Both the position numbers and the translations under genes were made by a program. Below, one piece after another: positions 1-14,213 of a DNA stretch of 64,000 nucleotides. This DNA comes from Absidia repens (taxonomy: Eukaryota; Mucoromycota; Mucoromycetes; Mucorales; Cunninghamellaceae). The stretch spans positions 186,001-250,000 of the forward strand of contig MCGE01000023.1 in the NCBI GenBank assembly GCA_002105175.1. Direction: 5' to 3'. Below the pieces are notes generated by a model that did no database searches, was not told the origin of the DNA, and worked only from the letters and a program-made list of their open reading frames with translations. Positions within the stretch are counted from its first letter, which is position 1. Every line of letters begins with the position of its first letter.

Positions 1-520
1 GAATAACATAAAAATAGAAGGGAAGAATATGAAAGTAGCACAATCTTATATATGATTTCTGGACCGTTCCTGAAAAAAATAGGACTCTGGTTTTACAGGA
101 CAGCACTGCAGATTCCGTCGCCTTAAGATAATCATACAATTAACTGGGTATGGTATGAATAGGTCCATAACTATAATAGAATCCGTCTACGTCTTTAATT
201 TTATTTTACATCGTCCCAAAAATTATAACAGGCGTCTCAAAAATATGTAAGTGTCGTCTTAATTTTCAGTTTCCATCGTCCATTAAAAATTGCACCTCGT
301 CTCAATTGAAACTTTAATTACTGTACTCAATTTGACTTGCTTTTCATGTTATATAATTTTGAACGGTTAGCTTAAATTTGAAGCAACCGATTAAGGCCAT
401 TTGACGGAGTATGTATCAAAATGGGAAAAAAAAACCCCCCCCCCCTCACAGCATAACATTTTTTTTAAAAAAAAATTGCCTTTTCTCATTTTCTTTATTT
501 ATTAGACAAATACGAACAAT
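1..520. other. Intergenic region upstream of the AsnRS pseudogene
   Basis: No coding sequence recognised. It holds short homopolymer runs (poly-C and poly-A near 431-472) and a T-rich stretch just before the ATG at 521 that would suit a fungal promoter or leader. Nothing else can be supported. Confidence 0.5.
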
Positions 521-2452
521 GGCTTCTCAAGTCCCTGAAGCTACTCAAAAACTTATTGATACTTGGAAGTAAGTGATTTAATTCCAACTCTTTTTATGAC
601 ATCATGTACAAAATCAATCACGAACACTTCCCTGATTTTCTTTTTTTGTATTGATACCCATTCGCGTAGATGAATTGGTTGAGACTGACGGTGGTGCAGG
701 CAGCGAAACCTCTCCCCTGAAAACCATTTTGAAGGCGACCTTACTGGAGCAGCAACGCAAACTGAAAAACCACGAAGAACAGAAACAGAAACAGGACGAG
801 CTATTGAAGAAAAAGGGTGAAGGAGAAGCAAAGGCTCTTGAACGTGCCAAGTTTATTTTGTCAACTCAAAACGCTTCTTTACCCAAGGCTGAAAAGGTAA
901 TATGATAACAATTAGGAAATGGGGAATGGGCTTGATCTGACTATTGTTCATATTGGACATTATTAGAATAAAACCCGCCAAGGTAGTGATTCTCGTGGAA
1001 AGCGTGTCAGGGTGTCTGGCTGGGTCCATCGCTACAGTGTCCAATGTAATGATATGGTGTTTGTCAACCTTCGTGTGTGTGCTCGCCTGTGAATTGGTAA
1101 ATAGAATACATCACATATATAAGCACTGGAATTTAATTTGACTCTGTTATTATATTTCATACAGAAAGACATATATCCGATGCCATAACGCTCACGACGG
1201 AAGCAACTACTACAGTATGTGATGTGATCAATGCTTTTCCAAAAGGCGCAAAGGCACCTGAACGTCATGAATTGGTGGGCAATGCTCCTGATGATGAAGA
1301 AGTATTCAGCAGTGAAGTGGCACCTGACGCCGATCTCTCCTATTTACGTGATAACAGCCCTTTGGTTCTCCGTGGTAAAACATCATCTGCCGTGTTCAAG
1401 GCTCGTGCTGAAGTGATCAAGGGATTCTGTGCTCATTATGATTCTCGTGGTTGTACGGACGTGGCTCCCCCTTGTATGGTGCAAACTTAAGTGAAAGGTG
1501 GATCTACGCTATTTGGATTTAACTATTATGGGGAAAATGTAAGTTACACGCACCAAAATATAGGAGCACGATACCAAATGAAAAGAAGATCAATCTGATC
1601 GTTTTATATTTTACTGTTTAATTACCTAGGCCTATTTGACCTGACCATCTCAGCTATATCTTGAAACATGTCTTCCGTCTTACCGAGTCCTACCGCGCAG
1701 AAAAATCACATTTTCATCACCACCTGTCTGAATATTCTCGCTCGGAAGCTAAAATGGTCTTCTTGTCATTCGAAGATATGTTGGACTGCATTGAAAATCT
1801 GATTTGTGATGTTGTGGCTCATGAATCTATCCGTCAATTGATCGAACAACTCAATCTTGGTTTCCAGTCTCCTTCTCAACCTTTCCTGCGTATCCACTAT
1901 ACTGTTGCTATCAAATATCTCAAGGACAATGACATCAAAAGGACGATGGGTCGTATTACCAATATGGAGGAGATATTCCTGAAGCCCCTGAATGTGCTAT
2001 GACTGACAAATTAACCGCCCCATTTTATTATGTCGCTCTCCTGCTGGTATCAAGGCCTTCTATATGCAAAAGTGTGCTGTGAAAGTGTGGATATCTTGAC
2101 CCCCAATGTTGGTGAAATTGTTAATGGTAATATGAGAATGAACGATATGGTAGTGGGAAGAAAAAAACACTATAGAAATGACGTGACCTGACAAAGCGCT
2201 TTTGTGTGTGCTTTTTTTTTTTTTGGTTTTAGCTTTGTGGAATGATATTTATAGAACAAACTGTTGGACGCTTACAAAAAAGAAGGTAATGATTCCTCGC
2301 CATACCATTGGTATACTGTTCAGCACAAGTATGGTACTTCTTTCCACAGTGTCTATGATCTTGGTGTTGAATAATTTCTTGCTTGGTTGCTTAACAGATA
2401 TACTGTTGATTGTTCTCTTTACCCTCGATTCACTGGCATATGCACTCCTTAA
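521..2452 (+). pseudogene. Asparaginyl-tRNA synthetase (cytosolic, class II) pseudogene
   Basis: Translations in all three + frames, read in order, follow cytosolic asparaginyl-tRNA synthetase from the first ATG to the normal C-terminus. Recognisable blocks are the N-terminal DELVETD region (669-896), the OB-fold WVHR block (967-1080), a VINAFPKG..PPCMVQT block (about 1222-1487), GGSTLFGFNYYGEN (1497-1536), SYRAEKSH and SFEDMLDCIENL (about 1690-1815), ESVDILTPNVGEI (about 2084-2127), YKKEG (about 2270-2288) and the C-terminal LYPRFTG block ending in TAA at 2450-2452. The gene is broken many times: the first intron lacks an in-frame acceptor, there is a frameshift plus deletion near 1078, CAA has become TAA at 1488-1490, another stop lies near 1640, codons are lost near 1677, and there are several later frameshifts. 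Introns are still recognisable, so this is a decayed ordinary copy and not a retrocopy. A working copy is presumably elsewhere in the genome. Confidence 0.9.
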
Positions 2453-4053
<1,601 letters not shown>

Positions 4054-4380
4054 ATGAATCCAAAGTCAAAAACATCAATACAACGACGATATAAATGCAC
4101 TATGTGCTCCAAGGCATTTTTTAGATTGGAACATCGGACTCGACATATTCGGACTCATACTGGCGAAAAACCTCATCCTTGTACATTTCCTGGCTGCGGG
4201 AAAAGGTTTTCTCGATCAGACGAATTAACACGACATTCCCGAACACATATAGCGCAATCTTTTGAACGAAGGACTTTGTTATTTAGGGGTCCATCCTCAT
4301 ACACTACACCTTTATCACCTCCACCTTCGGAAGAAACAATGCGGCATCATCATGAGCAACAGTACAGCCATCAAAGACTA

Positions 4381-4441
<61 letters not shown>

Positions 4442-4911
4442 TCCCTGTTCTCCTACCTCCCAGTCCAGCCCTCTCAACATCAGGATCATCCATAGAGCAT
4501 CCATCTTTGCAATCGGATTTGACACCTCGATTGTCTTCAACTGAACCAAGCCCTGAACAAAAACGACGTATCTCTCGTGTTGGATTCATCAAATGCTATC
4601 CAGAACAGAAACAACAAAACCACCATGTATATTTCTATCGTGGAAAGGAACCCCAACCTCCTGTCAAATATAGTATCGGATACCACACTTTATCAAACTG
4701 TAATACAGGTCATTCATGTACTTCACCTTCTTCATCTTCGTTAGCCTCAACCTGCCAATCTACGGACAAGTCTCCTATTGCCTCTCCGATTACACCTACT
4801 GCACCAACTTGTACCGCTTCACAAAATTCTCTGCTGTCATCTTCTACAGAATCTCAAGGTTATCAAGCTAAGCCCACTTTACCTTCCATTCGTTCGTTAT
4901 TATTATGTTAG
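4054..4911 (+). CDS. CreA/Mig1-type C2H2 zinc-finger transcription factor
   Basis: Single-exon gene of 285 residues, complete from ATG to TAG. Two adjacent C2H2 fingers occupy about residues 10-70: [21 protein letters not shown], linker TGEKPHPC, then a [27 protein letters not shown] finger. The RLEHRTRH and RSDELTRH recognition helices and the TGEKPH linker are characteristic of the carbon-catabolite repressors CreA and Mig1, which bind GC-rich SYGGRG sites in nuclear DNA. After the fingers come a glutamine tract of about 20 residues encoded by alternating CAA and CAG (4381-4440) and a Ser/Pro/Thr-rich tail, which is usual for these repressors. The first finger is short of the textbook spacing at no position I can see. 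Assignment to the CreA/Mig1 group is confident; which of the several paralogues common in these fungi cannot be told. Confidence 0.9.
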
Positions 4912-6519
4912 CTATATATTATTCATTACTATTGTATCATACCCATTTATATCTATTCGTCCTTCTTTCCCCCTTTCTTCCCCGCCCTACCAACCCCTTT
5001 ATTACTATCACATTTTTACATATACTAGTTGTTTAGTTATGAATAAGTTTATTACTCAAATTATATTCGCTCAATCTAATAAAAATTATACCTTTTATCT
5101 TGTCATATACATCTTATTATTGAATTGTTTATTTATTGGTTTTAATCCCTCCACTATACTCAAGCTAATATCTTACCTTCTTTTGCTTATATGCTTTTCA
5201 AAGCATTACTTCTCGATCAAATTTTGGTTGTGTGTGTGTATTGGAGAAGAGAGGGGGCGGATGCTGTGGTCCCTTAGAATAGTACCAGGATAGCTGGCAA
5301 TATACCACAAAAAAAGCTTTCTCTCCTCTTCGATGAAAGCAAGTAGACATTTGGTCGTGATATTGCATTTTATTGTTGTCATTAATTATTTGTTATATGC
5401 TGCGTGTAATGACAGGTGATGACTTGCTACCATATTGTTGGATTCCACTTAGAATATCAGAAGCAAAATGACAATTAAGATTATTTTAATGATGGTGATT
5501 AATTGATTGACATTTTGTATTTCTCTGACACTTCGATTATAAGTACGAGCGTGCGAAGAATTAAAGAAATAGGAGTCAGGGGTATGTAAAGTGAGGATTA
5601 TCAGTTGATTTATTATCATGCGTTAATGTACTGTCATGAGGGTGTTTCCGACCACCCTGAATATTTATTTTCTTCATTTTCCAGCTACTATGTTACTGTT
5701 TTATTATTTTTCATTTTTACTTTTTTGGTTAATGGATTGTTGTAGATCGCGATGGGCACTCAAGACAAAATGGCCAACCCCGCTGTCAAAGTATTTGTAT
5801 ACTGCAGACCACGCAATCGTGTACCTTGTTTAATGCACACAAAATAATTATTTTTGTTTTTGGTTCCCGCACCCCCTATTTATTTTCTTGTCTGAAGTGG
5901 GGGGGCGCGATTTTATTTTTATTTCTATGCTGTTATCGGTATAATACGGCCAAATTAGAATATTGTTTATCTTTACCAATGTCATAATTGAAGTGCCACT
6001 TTTGACGAACAGATCGTAGAATTCATCTCTATAAGGCATAGTCTATAATGAATGAAAGGAGTGCTATTCCAACAATTTGGCGATGAGCCTCACGAAAAAG
6101 GCGGAATTTTAAAAATGATTGTCCTGTTTGTTTTTGAACGTTAAAAACATTGAAAATTATCATGGTATCAAATCAAGCAACCCCACTTTGTACACAAATA
6201 CATTTGATCTGATGCAATCCGAGAGCTAGGGCTAAGGGTATATGGGGAAAAGGAACAGGGACTCCTTTCCGTAATTTTTGCACAAGGAAAAAAAATATGG
6301 TGGAGTTTAGGAAGAAACATAAAAATGTTTGGTCCCATGAGAAACTCTAAAGATACTATTTTACTTTACAATAAAAAGTACCACTATAAAATATGGTAAA
6401 AAAGTTGAAAAGGAACATAATTACGTGGCTGGTTATTAATAAAAATGGAAAATAAAAAGTAAAAAAGACTTTTAACTAGGGCATGGAATTGCAGCACCAA
6501 ATCCTCAAAAATATGTCAA
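4912..6519. other. Intergenic region downstream of the zinc-finger gene
   Basis: AT-rich sequence with no intact gene. A short possible gene remnant at 5752-5847 is listed separately. A GGCGGAATTTTAAA element lies near 6100. The rest holds nothing I can interpret. Confidence 0.4.
5752..5847 (+). pseudogene. Possible remnant of a kinesin N-terminal exon
   Basis: A 31-codon open frame contains NPAVKVFVYCRPRN, which resembles the first beta-strand of kinesin motor domains (VxVxVRCRPxN). It follows an intron-like acceptor (TTGTTGTAG) and then runs into a stop. No further motor sequence follows in any frame that I could find, so at most this is an exon fragment. The match is short and could be chance. 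Confidence 0.25.
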
Positions 6520-7210
6520 ATCCCGCCCACGTGAATTTTTATATACTCCCAATTTTTATTTTCCGCGCCTCTCTTTCTTTTTTCTTTCCCTTTTTTCTCC
6601 ACCATTCAACTTTTTTAAAGTTCTATTGGACTTAGATTAGTATCAGGACTAGTTTAGAAGGGTCTTCAGTTCAGGGATTACAAAATGCATGGGGAAACCC
6701 TTTCATTTTGGATTCAAGATTTTGAACCAACATTAGTTGGCTTTTTAAAGCCTTCATTAACTTAGTTTATTATTATATTTGTAATAGCATATGTGTATAT
6801 TTAAATAAAAATATGTTTCCTTTTTACACACTTCAATTAAAAATGTCCCAAAAGTTTCCTTCATGTTTTCTATAATGGGTGCCTTTTTGACTACCATCAC
6901 CTCCCTTTTGATCAGACTTGACCAATATAATGCCTCAATAAAAGATATCCATTTATATGGCTTTCCACAAGTCTCGTCTGCTCTATGCAGTAGCAGGAAT
7001 CCCCCTTTTTTTTGGATCTCCCTCTTCTTTTTTTTTTTTTCACCGGATGGCTTCATCAGATATTACATCTCTTTTTAGATTAGTGTTGACCAGCCTCTAG
7101 ATCTCCCGTTAGTATCTCCTTCTGTGTTATCTCCATCACCTTGTGGTAATGAACCCCTCGTCTTTAGTTTTAATATCTACCAATATACTTCAATAAAATA
7201 TGCCTTTCTA
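6520..7210 (+). repeat. REP-A dispersed repeat, long form, copy 1 (RNA-gene-like)
   Basis: Begins with TTCAAATCCCGC-type sequence plus CACGTG (about 6524-6540), then a TATATA box (about 6547), a long CT-rich leader (6568-6605), the conserved body with GACTAGTTTAGAAGGG, CAGGGATTACA and GGGGAAACCCTTTCATTTTGG (6645-6712), AATAAAAATATG near 6806, and a second part ending with CAATAAAATATG near 7190-7203. The whole unit recurs at about 12030-12640 on the same strand and in the opposite orientation at 27.5, 49.2, 61.7 and 63.4 kb. No conserved ORF is visible. The order motif-TATA-CT leader-body-AATAAA suggests a Pol II transcription unit; a mobile or solo-LTR origin is also possible. Confidence 0.7.
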
Positions 7211-8137
7211 TGACTTAAACAATCCGCTGACTTATTGTATGACAAAGATGTTGCTATTATTTTATGTCTGCTTTGTGTGTGTCCTACTAAATACTTGCTC
7301 TTTAATTCACCCATTATAACCACTTTTCCACCCGTACCTCAGGAACTGGCAGGCAGCCTCAGAGCATGTGGTATCAAATATAGTTATATTCCTGCTCATC
7401 CAATCATGTAAATGAATCCAGGTCAAATAGTGCGTGTAGCCACCAATATAGAGCATCCGTTATTGATATATATCTTATCTATGACTTCGTGCCCCGTTCC
7501 TGGGACCTAGTGACTGACTGAAAGGGCTATGTCACTTAGTATAAATCGTGACCTTATTCCCGTTCTACCATTTAATCACTCGTCCTAGACGTTTTACAGG
7601 AGCAACATCCATTTAGCTGAACATAACGTATAAATCTAACTCGTTATTTGTTTCTTTGCGTATGATATAAACATCCCCAAAAACTGAATCTAGTTGAGAA
7701 CAATATGACTACTTATTAAGCTGCAAAATGGCGGGGGTTCTAATTTCATCAAAAGCCATACTTCAACAACCTTCCACCCTTTCCCCTCTCCCTTGACCCC
7801 CAGCGGATCAGTTGTTTGCAGTGTGAGAATGTCTTGAAGTGAAATATAAAAGTTCTAAAGTAACGTTTACTGTACTTTACGTTCCTATTGAATTACACCA
7901 TAAGGCTAGATAAGAAACGTACACGTCTCGTTCCACCTTCATGTAATTATAACCAGAATTCATAATATTCATATATAACTACAACCGTTTCAAAAGTCAC
8001 ATCACTTCATAAGTACAATGTAAAAATAGTATATATATTTATTGCATTGTCACATCAACATCCACACATAAAGAATAAACAATAAACATAACAACAAATG
8101 GTAAAAATAAAATAATCAACAAGATATCTACACTACA
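7211..8137. other. Intergenic region downstream of PSMA5
   Basis: No gene recognised on either strand. The part next to 8138 is the 3' end of the proteasome gene on the minus strand. Nothing else can be supported. Confidence 0.4.
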
Positions 8138-9680
<1,543 letters not shown>

Positions 9681-9764
9681 GGTGATTTGGCCGAGTTGGT
9701 CTAAGGCGCCGCACTCAAGTTGCGGTCTCAATCTGAGGCGGGAGTTCGAATCTCCCAGTCACCA
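9681..9764 (+). tRNA. tRNA-Leu (anticodon CAA)
   Basis: An 84-nt cloverleaf. The acceptor stem GGTGATT pairs with AGTCACC (one G:T pair) with discriminator A at 9764. The anticodon stem CCGCA/TGCGG encloses loop CTCAAGT with anticodon CAA, decoding UUG. A class II variable arm and the T-arm GGGAGTTCGAATCTCCC, containing the B box GTTCGAATC, follow. The A box lies in GGCCGAGTTGG. TTTT at 9767-9770 is the Pol III terminator. There is no intron in the anticodon loop, although many fungal Leu-CAA genes have one. Confidence 0.97.
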
Positions 9765-9777
9765 TCTTTTACCCTTC

Positions 9778-9975
9778 CGGTTATTGGTTCGTAACCTGAG
9801 TTTTATTTTTGTAGGTTTTTAAAGGTTGTTGCGGCTAAATTTGTGATTTTAGTCCAACTGGATTGTGTTTTTATAAGTTTTTTTGTAAGTGAATAGTGTT
9901 GCGGCTAAATTTGTGATTTTAGTCCAACTGGATTGTGTTTTTGTTGTTTTTATAAGTTTTTTTGGTCTGAATAGT
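9778..9975 (+). repeat. Short direct repeats directly after tRNA-Leu
   Basis: Two nearly identical copies of a block starting GTTGCGGCTAAATTTGTG, then ATTTTAGTCCAACTGG and a T-rich tail, lie at about 9828-9890 and 9898-9965. They look like truncated versions of the start of the larger units that follow (GTTACGGCTAATTTTGG). Confidence 0.75.
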
Positions 9976-11745
9976 AGTGTTACGGCTAATTTTGGTTGCT
10001 AGGTCGTAACTGGAGATTGTTTTTGTAGGTTTTTATTTTTTATAGAGTGAGCACCAGAACTTTTTAGGATTAAGTTCAACCGATTGTAGCTTCAAAGGCT
10101 TAAAGATAATAAAGGACTAAACTTGAGAGTCCAAGTGAGGATGTATTATTTTCAAAGATGAAAATAATGAGGTCAATAAAATAAGTAGTGACTTAAATCA
10201 AGTCAAAAAAATAAAGTGAAGCGAGATTCAGACTCAGCTGTCAAAAATATATAATAAAAATATTCCAAAGTGTGGAATAAAAGAAAGCCAACAAGTTGGG
10301 AGGTTTAAAAAAACCTTTGTAATGAATTTATTAAAATAAAGATAATAGAAAAGTGATTAAAAAATATAATAATTATTTTTTCTTTTGAAATTTTTGAAGG
10401 TATTTATACTAAATTTTTATAATGTTTCATGCTTCACGCACGAAACCAAAACTGAGCGTGCGGCACGCACACCTCCACTCCGACCGTCAGGCGTCTTTGT
10501 TTCATCCCAAACGATTTTCAAGGTTGGGTTCAACCGTCACAGTAGATATGTTACGGCTAAAATGAGTATAAAGCTTGTAACAGAATTGATTAGGATGTCT
10601 TGAGTGATCCTTTGGTGTAGCTTTGATCGTTTAGAGCTTTGAAAAATAAATTTCTTCCTTCGGCGGAATTTGAAATATTTTGTTCCTGAATCGGACAAAA
10701 ATAGATTTGATAGTAGTGAGCACCAGAATTTTTGTAGATAAAGTCCAACTGTAGAGAAAGTTTATAAAAAATAAACTTGAAAGAGTAAAATAAAATAAAA
10801 ATAAAAGTATTGACCTTTGTTGGTTCAATAAAAATAAGTGTATAACACACAGTAAAAATAAAATAAAAAGAGGACTTGTAGTCACAAAAAAATAAGAGAA
10901 AGTTTCTATATAGACGATAGAAACAAAATAAAAATAAGACAGTGATTTGGTGGTTAAAAACCTTTGTACTGAATTTTATAAAAAAGACTGAGATAAGTAT
11001 AGAAAAATAAATAACTAAAGAAAAAAATAAAATTGTTGCGGGGGAAGTGGAGGTATTTATACTAATCAAAAAAAGAGGCTAACTATATATGAGGGGGTGA
11101 TGCAGGACGACACTTGCCGACACTTGTCGACATCGGTCAACATAAAAACCAGTCACTGCATAGCCCAACCAATGGCAGAACTAACGCCAAAAATGGACGA
11201 GATGAACGCACCCATATTTCTTATAGGGCCGACAAGGTGTATTACGGCTAATTTTGGTTATCAGGTCGTAACTGGAAATTGTTTTTGTAGATTTTTATTT
11301 TTTATAGAGCGAGCACCAGAACTTTTTAGGATCAAGTTCAACCGATTGTAGGTGCATGTCTATTAATGCTAATTTTGGTGGATAGCTCGTAACTGGGATC
11401 TGTTTGTAGGTTTTTATTTTTTATAGAGTGAGCACCAAAATTTTTTAGGCTGAAGTTCAACCTTTTGTGAGTGGTAGAGAGAAAAATAAAATAGAACGGT
11501 AAAGTTCAAAGTCCGTTCAGGGGCGATTATTTCTGTATAAGAAATAATCTGAATAAAAAATAAATTGATGACTTGCTGTCAAAATAAAATAAAGAAAGAT
11601 GTCTAGCCATATAAAGGTATAAAGATAAAATCAAAAGAGGTTTGGTGGTTAAATCCCTTTTGTGAATGTCGTTTAAAAGGAAAATTGAGTTAAGAACTAA
11701 AGAAAATAAAATATCTTTTGAGTGGACCGCTATTTATACTGAAAT
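9976..11745 (-). repeat. Tandem array of hairpin-rich repeat units beside tRNA-Leu
   Basis: Units open (plus-strand view) with TTACGGCTAATTTTGG (9979, 11240; diverged at about 10550 and 11355) and then share GAGCACCAGAACTTTTTAGG plus AAGTTCAAC (about 10049, 10718, 11305, 11430). Three units then carry 300-350 bp of unrelated AT-rich sequence and end with the same TATTTATACT (10401, 11053, 11731). On the minus strand that end reads AGTATAAATA, a good TATA box. Between these landmarks lie short inverted repeats separated by AAATAAAATA spacers. A degraded solo-LTR cluster beside a tRNA gene is the most conventional explanation; the order of landmarks and the TATA box suggest minus-strand transcription. 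No ORF of note. Confidence 0.65.
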
Positions 11746-12029
11746 TTGAAAAATAATTGTCACAGAGGTGTCCTGGTAATGAAAATTATTGGAGGTGCAC
11801 CTCCACAAACAATATATATATATATATACCAGAAATATTATTTGGGTTTCCTCTTGGCAGAAAATATCACATCGACGTCTTATTGTGGGTAATACAATTA
11901 CTCTAATGTGTATAGCCATGTTATATCTAGAAAGCTAGCAATCTTTCTTCTTTGAAACTCTTTTTTAATCGAAATGAAAAAAACAATCAGACTGCCAGTT
12001 CATGGAGAGGCTAAGGACAGGCCACAGAG
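11746..12029. other. Spacer between the hairpin array and REP-A copy 2
   Basis: AT-rich spacer with a (TA) run at 11816-11827. No gene or structured feature seen. Confidence 0.4.
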
Positions 12030-12640
12030 AAAACATTTCAAATTCCGCACACGTAAAATTTACTTTTCACCTTGTTTCTTTTTTTTTTTTTTTTATTTCT
12101 TCACCATTCACTTTGTTGAACTTAGATTAGTGTCAGGACTAGTTTAGAAAAGGTTTCAGCTCAGGGATTACAACATGCATGAGGGAACCCCTTTCATTTT
12201 GGATCTAGGATCTGAAGGCTCCATTAGTTGGCTTTTTTCATCAGCTTAATTTAGTACGATTATGTCGTAGTTTGTATCAACATTTCAATAAAATATGCTC
12301 TTTTTTTTTACAAGCTTCAATGAAGTGTCCCTTAAATCTATCTCATATCTTGTACAATAGATGCATTTTTTACTACCATTACCATTTTTGATTAGTATAG
12401 ACCGTTCTTGTGCTTCAATAACAAATATCTCGTTTGTTCTTATTACGTATTGTGCAGTATATTAGATGCTTTGTCGCGATCGCATTTTTAGATTAGAGCT
12501 GGTAATTCCTAAGAACTCCCATTAGTCGGCCCGTTAGTCTCCATTTACTACCTTCATTAGATTCCATTAGATCCTTTGTGATAATGAATCTCTTGTTTTT
12601 AGTTTAGTACCTGTCAGTGTAATTCAATAAAGTATTACTT
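12030..12640 (+). repeat. REP-A dispersed repeat, long form, copy 2
   Basis: Colinear with the copy at 6520: TTTCAAATTCCGCACACG (12038), CT/T-rich leader, GTGTCAGGACTAGTTTAGAA (12131), CAGGGATTACA, GAGGGAACCCCTTTCATTTTGG (12181), CAATAAAATATG (12286), and a second AATAAAGTATTAC at about 12627. The TATA box seen in copy 1 is degraded here, so this copy may not be active. Confidence 0.65.
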
Positions 12641-13212
12641 TTTATTAGTTGGCCATTATATGACAGATAGTGAGAAATTCCGTTATTGCTGATGTTTTGA
12701 GAGTGTCTTACCTGCTTTCTAGTTCGCTCACATTGTCTACCTTTTTTATCCTCCCCCCTTCAAAGCTCAACGACAGGTTGGAAGTCCAGGATCATTTTAA
12801 TATGAAATATATGCATGTTGTTGCTTTACCAGTCAATATTAGTGAACCTAGGCCTTGTTACTAGTGTAATAGTCACTATAAAATATTATAGTCTTCAATT
12901 TACTAGACATACTGTATATATTAGTTCATTGCTTTTAGTATGTATGACATTATAATGATAGTAAAAAAAAAACACTCGATAAAAACCCAAACGAAAATCA
13001 CTGAAGCTCTGAGGAGATGCCCGCGAAGTACGAAATGGTGTAGATATCAACACTCACACTGAATTTCACACACCACACACAAAAGCCCCGTACCCCTAGT
13101 CAAGGTGTCATCCGCTAAAGTGTAAAATATTGCTACTGTCTGATCCCATCCCACCAAAACGCACACTTCAATATCAACAACAACCCCTGGTACGTAATAG
13201 ACCCACTGCTAG
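12641..13212. other. Spacer between REP-A copy 2 and the large direct repeat
   Basis: No gene recognised. Sequence near 13016-13135 resembles diverged fragments of the 1-kb repeat that follows (for example GTACCCCTAGTCAAGG). Confidence 0.4.
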
Positions 13213-14213
13213 CGTCCTGCCCACCGTAGGAGTCGTCCATCCCATCCCATCAAAACCCACACTTCAGAACCCCCCCGCCACCCAGTGACTACATAATTAA
13301 TACTATTCTCAACTTTGCTCTTCAATATACCCCACCACAATAAAATACACTGTAGTAGCTGTTTTTTCACACAAACACATCCCTGTACTCTTTTCTACCC
13401 ACAAACTTATAGAGTTGGTAGAAGAAATTTCCACAATACCCAATCTGTTCCTTTTTCATATAAATAGAGACACACTTTTTTTTTCTATGCATATGTAATA
13501 CACATTCGATGAAGCTCATCATGTAAACGTACAACAGAGATACTAAATTATAATAAAAAGAACATATTTATTCAGATGTAGATATAAACGATGACAAACT
13601 ATTACTAAACTAGTGAGTGCTAATCTACTGTCGTTCCCAAATCCTTCATCCAAATGAAAGCCTTTCCCCAAGATGTTTGTTTTGCGTTTTTAAAACGCCC
13701 CTATTTCAAGTTCTAACACTGATCCTAGATCACCAGCACCCCAATGAGCCTTGCCATCATATCATTTAGACTATCATGAAGGAAAAAAAAATAAAAAAGA
13801 AAGAAAAAGAGCGGAAAAAAAATGGGGGCCAAAAAAAATAGAAAGCAAAATGCGGAGCCTGAATCATGCAACGTTTTCTTTTTATGTCAAAAAATCATGG
13901 AAGGGGCAACGCTATAATTACCATAGTGCATAATTCGTTTTAATTTCCAGTGGAAAGGCAGTCGCAACCCCTACATAATCAAGCTCTAATCTCTCTGATG
14001 CCTTTCAAGTAAGCTATTATTTCAGCACACACAAAAACCCCATTGACGACGCGCTGAGCACGACGGTTGGACCCCAAGGGGCAACCCACCAAAGTGCGAA
14101 ATGGCGTAGGCTTTAATCCTATCCCATCGAAACCCACCCTTTAATAAAAAACTGTGACACCCAGTAAATCGAAAGATTTCCAAAAGCTCCAGTGGAGCGC
14201 CAGAGCGTTTATT
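13213..14213. repeat. 1-kb direct repeat, copy A (left of WHI2/TIP41)
   Basis: About 1 kb nearly identical to 17831-18840: AACCCACACTTCAGAA, CCACCACAATAAAATACACT, TCTATGCATATGTAATACAC, ATGTTTGTTTTGCGTTTT, GCACCCCAATGAGCCTTGCC, GCTGAGCACGACGGTTGG, and a GC-rich end with GCTCCAGTGGAGCGCC. It includes a minus-strand unit of the REP-A subfamily at about 13545-13900, whose poly(A) signal is on the minus strand near 13567. A third, more diverged copy lies at about 54600-55250. Confidence 0.85.

Noticed and set aside
10590..11069. 159-codon hydrophobic frame on the minus strand in the hairpin array
   Set aside because: Very AT-rich Phe/Ile/Leu translation across repeat units; not conserved between units.
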